Assembly (NCBI GenBank): GCA_029532415.1
Contig: JAQOTA010000036.1
Span: forward strand, 62,001-126,000
Reading direction: 5' to 3'
DNA length: 64,000 nucleotides
From: Marasmius tenuissimus
Lineage: Eukaryota > Basidiomycota > Agaricomycetes > Agaricales > Marasmiaceae
The notes beneath the pieces were generated by a model. The model saw nothing but the letters and a program-made list of their open reading frames with translations. It made no database searches and had not been told where the DNA came from. This document shows positions 56,101-64,000 of this stretch, piece by piece; position 1 is the first letter of the stretch, and every line of letters starts with the position of its first letter. The translations under genes were made by a program, and so were the position numbers.

Positions 56101-58473
56101 GTCTTCGGATGTGCAGCGTATGCGTTTATTCCGGAAAAGCGTCGAGTTAACAAGTTATCTCCGCGTTCGGAACTGATGACCTTTATCGGTTTTCAGGAAG
56201 GCATGAAAGGATATGTCTTCATGAAGATGTCCAATAATGCTATCTTCAAAAGCGCTACTGCTCTGTTCGATGAAAACTTGTTCCCGAAGTGTTCTGATAA
56301 GAAACCGCGTGGCTTTACCCCGGTGGGTGAAATCCCTGAAATACCGCCGGTATTGGGTGAAAATCCCAACTTCTCTTCGGATAGTGATAAGGATTTGTCT
56401 GATGACGATCTTTATCCTCCCAAGAACCTTCCAAAGCGATCGGAATCTCCTCATGACGATGATGGAGATGGTACTGTACCTCAGGGTGAACGTCAACACT
56501 CTGATCCTGATCCTCTGTTCCAGCCTCCCAGGCCACCTACACCTGTGGGTGGTAAAGAGCAGTCTCCGCCGCCAAGGCGTTCAGGCAGGAAACGGACGGG
56601 TACTAAGCAACCTGATAACGTATTTGGTGAACAAGGAGACCCAAATAATCCCTCGCGCATTGTGCGTGATATGGAGAAAAATTCTACATGGAGAGATGCC
56701 ACGGGTGATAGAGAACCCATGGATCCGCCTACTACTCGTAGGAGAGGCAGACCTAGAAAAGTTCCTGGGACTAATCGTGCCAGTCTGTCTACCATGTGTA
56801 ACTCCAGGGGGAGTCAGCCCGATAGCTTAGTGCAACAATTATCCCAGGAAGGGGGAGTAGGTTTCGTGATTTATCTGTTAAATCGGGCAGTTCCCGTTCA
56901 CGATGACCTCACCGATATGTCTAACGTTCGAGAGTGGACTCTCCGTGACATACTGAAGCTGCCAGCTGAGCAGCAGAGAGAATGGAAGGCCGCTTGCCGC
57001 GACGAACTAGAGGCTCTTCGCAAGCGCAAGGTCTTCGAATTGGTTGACCTACCTAAAGGTCGCAAGGCTGTCAAAAACAGATGGGTGTTTGACGTTAAGT
57101 CAGACGGTCGAAAGAAAGCTCGACTTGTTGCCAAGGGTTTCTCTCAGGTCGAAGGTGTCGACTTTGATGAGATCTTCTCACCAGTTGTACGGTTTGAAAC
57201 TGTACGGATGATGCTTGCACTTGCAGCTCTCAAAAACTGGCACATTCAGGCATTGGATGTGAAGAACGCCTTTCTTTATGGTGAACTTAAAGAAGAGATC
57301 TATATGGATCAACCTGAAGGTTTCAAAGTCAAGGGTCAGGAAGGCAAAGTCTATCGCCTTCGCCGTGCATTATATGGACTGAAGCAAGCCGCTCTTGAGT
57401 GGTGGCGTGCTCTCAGCTCGTCCATGGAAGTAATGGGCTTCAAACGCTTAACTTCCAATGCAGGTCTCTTCATCTGTAAAGATCGTGAGACTGGTGAAGA
57501 ATGTATCGCTTTGATCTATGTCGACGATGCATTATTCCTTGGACCCAACAAAGCCTTTGTCGAAAAGAAGAAAGCCGAGTTTATGGCTCGTTGGGAATGC
57601 CGTGATCCTGGAGAAGTCAAAGAGTTCTTGCGCATGCGTATTCGTCGCAGAGGCCGTAAAATCCTTCTTGACCAGACCGAATACTTGAAGAAGGTCTTGA
57701 AGCGATTTGGCATGCAGAATGCAAAAGCAGCAGATACTCCTCTTCCCGCCGGCTATATTCCACAACCCAACGAAGGTCCTGTTGATCCCGAACGTCGCGC
57801 TCGATATCAATCAGTGATTGGATCGCTTCTGTATATCATGCTTGGCACTCGTCCAGATATTGCCTATGCTGTTACAAAGCTTTCTCAATTCTCTGCTAAT
57901 CCATCGGAGGATCACCTGAAGAAGGCGCTTTATATTTGTCGCTATCTTGCAGGAACTCCAGACTATGCACTGGTCTATGATGGAGCCTCTGATGGAGGTT
58001 TACTAGCATTCACTGATTCTGATTGGGCTGCTGATCCTATCAAGCGTCGGTCGATCACGGGCTATTTCTTCAAATTGGCAGGTGGCATCTTCTGTTGGCA
58101 ATCACGCGCCCAGAAGACTGTTGCGCTTTCATCCACTGAAGCTGAATACATGGCGCTATCCGACTGTAGTCGTCAGGCTGTGTGGATTTGACAGTTACTC
58201 TCTGAACTTGGGATTGACATGACTCCCGTACCCATATGTGGAGATAATCAAGGCTCGATTTTTATCGCCTCTAACCCAGTTCAAGAACGTCGCACCAAAC
58301 ACATTGATATTCGCTATCATTACATTCGCGAATGTGTTTCAGACCGCAAGGTCGATCTTTTCTTTATTGACGGTGCCTATAATCCTGCAGACATGTTTAC
58401 CAAGAATTTGGGTCATGTCAAGTTCTCTGCTTATAGAGAACATCTTGGACTTGAATTTTATTTGTCCGAATAG
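53140..58473 (+). pseudogene. Element D gag-pol with two in-frame TGA codons
   Basis: One frame from ATG 53140 (or the better ATG at 53272, MAPVMSTLIPTVEVFSG) to TAG at 58471-58473. Gag has a UBN2-like core (LLSIIPQSWANAREF) and a Lys/Asn/Gln-rich basic tail but no clear CCHC knuckle. Then protease IVDSGASSHF, zinc site HRRFGH and CRGCAEGK, integrase (SDLKQFP, DDCTSHGW, MSDGGGEY), Pro-rich linker, RT (RWVFDVKSDGRKKARLVAKG, ALIYVDDALFLG), RNase H (SDWAADPIKRRSITGY, SSTEAEYMALSDC) and a C-terminal tail. TGA codons at 55501-55503 (EFD-stop-KLKK) and 58189-58191 (VWI-stop-QLL, where element B has Arg) are the only breaks. Otherwise catalytic residues are intact. Confidence 0.9.
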
Positions 58474-58502
58474 ACGCTTCGTGCTCCACTTGTGCCGCAC
58501 TT

Positions 58503-58514
58503 AGCGAGGGGGAG
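58503..58514 (+). promoter_or_regulatory. Polypurine tract of element D
   Basis: GCGAGGGGGAG immediately precedes the 3' LTR, the expected plus-strand primer site. Confidence 0.75.
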
Positions 58515-58772
58515 TGTTGAATCCGGACTACCGGATATATGGACTGTTGTATCGGGCCGCATATATGCTTCAATCGTTTCACTATGATCTATGCTATTCC
58601 TAGTCACTCCTGTTATAGAAGATACAGCCACCTCTGTATAGTATATAAGTAGCTCTGTATCTACATGCAATACCAGTACTTTTACTACTCTCGTTGCTGC
58701 CTCTAAGCCTATCTCCAGGTGAGCTAGTCTGTCCCATGCTGCCACTGCGTGGGCAGGACCTCTGCCTCAACA
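58515..58772 (+). repeat. 3' LTR of element D (258 bp)
   Basis: Same start, end and length as the 5' LTR; no differences seen by eye. Confidence 0.92.
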
Positions 58773-58814
58773 AGTGGTAGAAGCATGCGGAAGAGCCAGG
58801 AGCCTCTCTTGATC

Positions 58815-58840
58815 CCAGATGTGAACGTGTTCACATCTGG
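58815..58840. repeat. Perfect 12-bp-arm palindrome
   Basis: CCAGATGTGAAC, two bases, GTTCACATCTGG, followed by a further partial copy ACATCTGG. It could form a hairpin or bind a dimeric factor. It lies in sequence that continues the gypsy flank interrupted by element D. Confidence 0.7.
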
Positions 58841-59306
58841 ACATCTGGGGACAAAATCGGTGCGACCAAAACTGAGCGCGCTAGAGCGTATATACTGTTT
58901 TTAGCCATGGGAACCATAGAAATGATGGGCGCTCTCATTGGGAGTGAATTCAGAATCAAAATCGGTGTATGCTACATGTTTCGCATTTTGGCAAGGATGC
59001 AACCTCACATGAGCAAGTGTAATTTCGATATTAAGCACCGAAAACTGCGATTTTGATGGGGCTGAAGGTCTCATCGGAAAGAGGAGAAACCTCTCTACAG
59101 AATAGTGCTCAATTTGGACTTGTATGGATAAGAACTCATGGAGATATGAGCCGTGCAAGGTTCCGCGAGTCAAAACCACTCGAGAAAATAGGCATTTGAG
59201 AAATTTGGAATTTTGGGGATTATATGGATAGAGGGACTCCTTTTGAGTCCAGATATGCATTCACGGTTGTGTATCTAGGTCTATACAATGGTCTAGAGTC
59301 TATATA
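58841..59306. other. Stretch without recognised genes
   Basis: Between the palindrome and the 3' end of the minus-strand gene at 59307. No coding signal seen. Confidence 0.35.
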
Positions 59307-60698
59307 CTACACAGCGGAAGCGTTGGAGGAGCTAGCAGTTGCTTCAGAGGCAGAGTTGGCAACCGCTTCGGAGGCGTTGCTGTTCAGCCCCATCTTAGAA
59401 AGATGAATGCGGTTGACCTCTTCCAACTGCTTCTGAACAAACGAGTACTGGCCACTATATAGTACTTAGTAGCGTGAGCAAGAGTGTTGAGCTCGGACTT
59501 GAGGAAGTTGGCGATCGACAGATAGGTCGGCACCTCTAGAGCCTCTAAGTTCAAGAAGGGCACCAGGGAGGCGAAACAGTCAACTTGTTGTCCTTCGGTA
59601 ATACGCTCAAGTGCCTCAGCTGAATATTAGATATTGAGAATGTGTCTCGAGGAAGGAGGAAAGACGAACACACCGGGAGATTCGGCTTGAAGATTGCTGA
59701 AAGCAGGTTCAATGCGTGTCTTCTTGAATGCGGGAAGCTTGCCGCGGGCCTTAGAGATGTAATAGATCGCCTTTGAGTATGCGTGTGACTTGGTGCAAAT
59801 GCCAGCCAGGGATAGCATTGTAAGAAAGGCTTACTGTAGCACCGTGGATGTTGGAACTTTTCTTCTGAGGGTCAAAGAGGGTCAGAAATGAGCTTCGGAA
59901 GTGGTTGAAAGGCAAGCACGTACAGGACCGGCAACAATTTCAATGTCAGGGACAGCATGAATGCTGGCCTGAAGACCTTCAACATTGCCACCATCAACCA
60001 TCTGAGGAATGGACGGAACATGAGAAAAAAAAAAAAAGAAAAAAAGATAGGAAACAAACAGGTGATCGCGCACCTTAGTGTTGCCCTGAAGGTTGATAAG
60101 ATCTCCATCAGAGACATCATCATTTTCAACTGTGGCAGGAGACTTGGGGTTGGACCTCTGAAGTAAAGGATGAGAAGCGAGCAAGCCTCAGAGGTGTAAA
60201 AGACACTAATAGTGCAACACTTGTGAGAGGTAGTAAGAGCCTTCTCTTTCTCCTTCTCGGCTTTTTCCTTCTCTTTCTCCAACTTGTTGGCCAACTTCTG
60301 AACATGGGTGGCAAAGGACTGAACCTCGTCGAAGTTGGCAGGAAGAGAGAAAGCAGGCAGTTCCGCAGAAACCAAGAGAACATAATCCATGGCGCTGCAG
60401 AACATGATCAGAGCCTTGTCATTAGCAGCAAGTTCGGCGGCTATGATAGGGTGAGTCTGTAAAAGCAAAGGAATGAATAATAAAGCAGAAAAGAATAGGA
60501 TAAACGTACCAAGAAAGTAGCCAAGTTGGTAGCAATCATGGGTCCGAACTTGGATTTGGTGGAAATGGCATCCTTAACATCGTTCATCTTCTCTCGCAGA
60601 GTAGCAGCATAAGTGTCAGGATTGAATGGCATAAAAGCACCTTCAGTGGCAGCAGTGCTGCCACCAATGGTACAACGTCTGGGAGGTTTGGCAGACAT
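59307..60698 (-). CDS. Uncharacterised coiled-coil protein, possibly damaged
   Basis: Start MSAKPPRRCTIGGSTAATEG at 60698. Exon 60698-60510, intron with GTACGT, exon from 60456 (THPIIAAELAANDKALIMF, SLPANFDEVQSFATHVQKL) ending in a Lys/Glu coiled coil (EKEKEKAEKEKEKA). Further short exons give SNPKSPATVENDDVSDGDL, MVDGGNVEGLQASIHAVPD, KKSSNIHGAT and ARGKLPAFKKTRIEPAFSN. The frame meets TAA at 59629-59627 after SSRHILNI. Beyond it the same frame reads YSAEALERITEGQQVD and protein-like text continues to SEATASSSNASAV with a stop at 59307, so the end is either broken or differently spliced. I do not recognise the family. It lies beside retroelements and could belong to a mobile element. Confidence 0.45.
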
Positions 60699-61528
60699 GT
60701 GGCAAAGGGATGGGAGATGAGAGTGGGGAGGACAAACTTTGCAAGGAATGATGGGCAAGAGAACGACTGTGTGTCGATGGGGAGACAAGGTGAATATAGC
60801 CAGTCTTTTATACCTCAGAAGCACATGGAGGTCAGGAATTTAGGGATCTGAGGTCCCTCCGAAGTGAAGAAAATTTTGCGAGTCCAGAACAATGGGTAAA
60901 CTGCCTATCAACGGGGACGTTGATTTTCTTTTGCTTTGGGGGAGGGGGACTAAGATTTTGCGATTTAGACGAGTAAGCGACTTCGGAGTCAAAATAATTT
61001 GACTTTGAGAATTTGAGCGAATTTGACGGTTCGGAGGTGCCTGAACAGAGTGGCTCTGAACCACAAGGATAATAAAACCGAGCTTCAGAAGGTCTAGCCA
61101 TCAGCTGAGCAAAGTTCTGAAGACAGAAGTGATGGTAGGAAGCTGAAAAGAAAACAGCTCGTATGCCTCTGCTTGAGATATTTTCAAGGTGCAGAACCGT
61201 CACAATGGACTTAAAGTCTGAAGGGTATTCAAGGCTCAAGACTTGGTATCACACCAGAAGTGAAAGACAAGATAAAACAATTTTATAAGTCCCATGGGGA
61301 CGAAGGACTAGTGATTATACAGAGATTTAAAGTCCAAGGGACTAGGGATTACACAAGATATAGAGTACTTGCTAAAAGTACTGAAAGGAGTTGATAATAC
61401 AGAATTTAAAAGTCTGGGGGACTACAGGCTACACAAGAAATAAGGTACAAGAGTACCCGGATAGATCTGAAGACAAAAGCTGTATTGATCAAGAGATAAC
61501 AAAAGGCCACCCTTCTGAGAAAATAAAA
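60699..61528. other. Region between two uncharacterised minus-strand genes
   Basis: A long minus-strand frame at 60832-61239 exists, but it has no start context, domains or splice links and reads like 3' flank or promoter. No gene is called. Confidence 0.35.
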
Positions 61529-64000
61529 TCAGTTGAAGTGGCAAAGGGAATGGAAGAGGGACTTACACGAGAAGGACCAGCAGCGGGAGCGGGGGTTCCA
61601 GTGGGAAGAAGTAGATGGAATCATCAGAATGTCCCCCCAAGCCTGGTTCCGAAGATAAGGAGTACCATCTGTATAGCGACCAAACTGAAGAGGTTCAGGG
61701 AGCTCCAAGAAGTCCCATCCAAAGACTGAGCATAGCTGGATGATGGTCGGCATGCTAAGTTGGAAGTTGGGGTCGTTGTGGGAAAGATGGCAGAGGATGT
61801 CTCGAGGGTCACAACAGCACTCCCAAAGCTTTGCAACCAGAGCCGCGTCACAATCAGCGAGCCGTTGGATTTCAGTGTCCAAGTCATTCCAAGTGTTGAT
61901 GAGCCTCTCAACGGTGCAATGACTGTTAGTGATCTCTTCAAATTGGTGGCTTAGTCCTAAAAAAAAAAATCAGAACGGTAGAAAATAAAGATAGGAAGAG
62001 GAAGGCACGTACCAGCCTCACTACTTTCACCCCAGCCTGCACAGAGCTCCTTCATCTTGTCGAACTCCTCTGACAGACAGCTCATCATGCACGAGAGCTT
62101 CTTCTGCACGCAGAAGAGACACTTCCGCAAGTTGGATAAATGTTGCTTGTTGTCGGCAGGAAATGGGACGCGGGTCTCTGGGTGAAGCACGCAGCTGAAA
62201 CATACCAGCTTTGAACAACCCAGAGCAGGCTAAAGAAGGAAAGTTAGGATCATGCAATATAAGCAATGAGGCAGGAGCACTCACTGCACGCATCGGAGCT
62301 GTGGCATTGACAAAGTGGTTGACATGGAGGTCGAGCTGACCTGGGACCGAGAGGTAGCCACAGAGGTCTAAGAACCAAAGTAAGAAACAATAAACAGGAA
62401 AAGACAGCGGGAGACTTACCTCGGATAACACCGTCAGGGACCCCAGTTTGACCTTTAACAAGAAATACCCATTGGCCGGGTCCCAGAACTCAGACTTCTC
62501 CTTGTTGGCATTGTTAGTACCGGGGAGTGAAGTCCAAAGTGGGGCAGGCTAGGAAGCGTGTCAGAAGTAGGAAAAGGAATCAGATTGAAGAGAATAGAAA
62601 CTTACCGACTTGTTTGGGGTACCCAGGACGGAGCTCACGTCGCGGATTTCCATGTCTTCATAAGAGTTCAAGTCGGGAGGAGGTGCTCCGTACTGGGGGC
62701 GCTCATAGAAACGCGCACGAGAATGAGAGCCGGAGTGCTTGTGAGCTGGCCCCTTCGCTTTTGTCTTGCTGGAGGTCTTTGCCTTCTTAGCAGGAGGAGA
62801 GTCGGATCCACTAGACTCTTCCTCTTCAGAAGCAGGAGCAGCTGCAGCAGACATTGAGCAAGCTTGAGTAGGATGCTGAGGCTCCAGGGTGGAATCTCGC
62901 TTCTGCTTTGAGGTTAATGGACCGGATGAAGGACACATCTCATGAATAGAAAAATGAGAGAAAAGATTTACTGAGCCAAGAAAAGAAAACTTATGGTAGG
63001 TATGACTGCCGTTGAACTACCTGGACGCCTCAGAGTGTTCACCGTTTGGCCAATTCGAGTCTGAAGGAGACTAGGTCAGACAAAAGAAACTGGAAGGAAA
63101 GAAAAGATAAGAACGGACTTTGATTACCGCCGCGGAAGGGGGAATCAGAGCTAGGGTTTCAGAGCAGGGATGAGGTACTCGGGGGTTCCCCAAGTTCTTC
63201 AGGGTAGATAAGGCCTCTCGACGCTCCTCAACCTCACGACTGGACATGGAGTGTTCCTCAATGTCTTTGTCGCCCTCACCCCCATCATCCTCGTTGTTGG
63301 TGACCATGCTATCCTGAAAAAGGGGAATGAGTCAGACTGGGAAAAGCAAAAATATTGAGGAAGGAACTCCAACCTGAACAGCAGCTTCGGGGTCAGCTGC
63401 AAGACAAGCTGTTTGGTGACTACCAGCAGCCCGAGTGCTGATCACGTTGCAGAAGGTCTAAAGAAATAGAAGATAAGGATTGTGAACAAGTAAAGAGAGG
63501 AAGGGTGGACTTACCAATGCGAAACCAGAATTAGGAAGAGGTTCGGAATCATCGTTGATGTTGATCTCATTGTCTTGATGATATTCTGAGCGAGAGATAA
63601 GGGGGCGACTTGGGATCACAGGTGCCACCTCTCCCTCCTCGTCAGAATTGCCATCCGAAGAAGATGATGCGGATCGGCACTGTAGTTTAGAGTTAGTAAC
63701 AAAACGCAAAAATCAAAGGGACAAGAATATTGGAACTCACCCTGGATTGAGGACCCCAGTGTTGATGATTCGGAGACACAGGGTGACGGATACGAGGTCG
63801 ACAGTGAGTAGGAGGGAAGATCAGAGTGGGCATGATGTCTCCGAGTCGTTGAGAAAGAACAAACCTGTTGATTTCCTCCACAGGAGCTGGAGGAGGCTCA
63901 AAGTAGTCGACATCCAAGGAGGAAGCACTGGCCTGAGGGTCTTTGGGTGGATCTGGGACAACGTAGGACGATTCTTGAGACTGGAGAACCTGGGCGGAGA
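61529..64000 (-). CDS. Uncharacterised multi-exon gene, 5' end outside window
   Basis: On the minus strand from 64000: exon to 63741 (DVDYFEPPPAPVEEINRFVL, GPQSR), exon 63679-63515 (acidic DGNSDEEGEVAPVIPSRPLI), exons with TFCNVISTRAAGSHQTACLA and MVTNNEDDGGEGDKDIEEHS, a basic low-complexity part (SPPAKKAKTSSKTKAKGPAH), then YGAPPPDLNSYEDMEIRDV, FWDPANGYFLLKVKLGSLTV, GYLSVPGQLDLHVNHFVNAT, NLRKCLFCVQKKLSCMMSCL and WECCCDPRDILCHLSHNDPN. Introns are 50-60 nt with GT-AG ends. The cysteine pairs (CLFC, WECCC) could bind metal, but the family is not known to me. The exon chain and 3' end near 61529 are approximate. Its adjacency to retroelements suggests a possible link to transposons. Confidence 0.4.

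Larger units (their letters stand above)
52681..58777 (+). mobile_element. Complete copia family-1 element D with AGTGG duplication
   Basis: Flanked by AGTGG at 52681-52685 and 58773-58777. The LTRs (52686-52943 and 58515-58772) are both 258 bp and I see no difference between them. Primer-binding site, gag-pol and polypurine tract are all in place. The element is young by LTR identity but carries two in-frame TGA codons. Confidence 0.93.

Noticed and set aside
46952..58473. Genetic code change or selenocysteine use to explain the TGA codons
   Set aside because: Host genes here end normally at TGA (for example SRP68-side Galpha gene at 3808 and UMP1 at 25376), no SECIS-like structure was seen, and CGA to TGA decay explains the sites more simply.
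60026..60046. Poly-A run as a retroposon tail
   Set aside because: On the minus strand it is the pyrimidine tract of an intron ahead of the exon beginning MVDGGNVEG.
1..64000. tRNA, rRNA or CRISPR features
   Set aside because: No cloverleaf-like sequence with A and B boxes, no rRNA motifs and no regularly spaced repeats were recognised by eye; a tRNAscan run would be decisive.

Overview
The window is nuclear DNA of a filamentous basidiomycete, most likely an Agaricomycete. The evidence is dense gene packing on both strands, many 48-70 nt GT-AG introns per gene, a DUF6699 protein, a TKL-like kinase of the type expanded in mushrooms, and abundant Ty1/copia and Ty3/gypsy elements. All calls come from reading the sequence. 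Exon models were built by hand from splice sites, reading frame and family motifs, and most sum to an exact multiple of three.

Layout. Positions 1-28195 are a gene-rich block: an unusual protein kinase joined in frame to a complete heterotrimeric G-protein alpha subunit (891-3808); SRP68; SDO1/SBDS; ALG1; a damaged or unresolved gene; the BAR-SH3 protein RVS167/HOB1; a DUF6699 protein; YAH1 (mitochondrial ferredoxin); ISA1; a RanBPM/GID1 protein; CWC26/BUD13; a hypothetical protein; UMP1; GET3; and NFU1. Several are head-to-head pairs with short shared promoters (SRP68/SDO1, YAH1/ISA1, RanBPM/CWC26, GET3/NFU1). YAH1, ISA1 and NFU1 place three steps of mitochondrial Fe-S cluster biogenesis within 12 kb.

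Positions 28196-58777 are a nested transposon island: two MITE-like inverted repeats; an LTR relic; copia element A (minus strand, truncated); copia elements B (plus) and C (minus), joined as a giant fold-back with 1836-bp inverted arms that appear identical; a solo LTR inside B; a gypsy element with in-frame TGA codons; and copia element D, complete, with matching 258-bp LTRs and an AGTGG target-site duplication. Both copia families have a primer-binding site that fits the anticodon arm of initiator tRNA-Met (half-tRNA priming). Nearly all in-frame stops in the elements are TGA, mostly at expected arginine positions, which fits CpG methylation decay (CGA to TGA). Positions 58778-64000 carry two uncharacterised multi-exon minus-strand genes, one running off the window end.

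The most notable item is the kinase-Galpha open frame at the left edge. It is either a true single-chain kinase/G-protein switch or two genes with no stop codon between them. Second is the B/C fold-back retroelement and the TGA pattern of the island.
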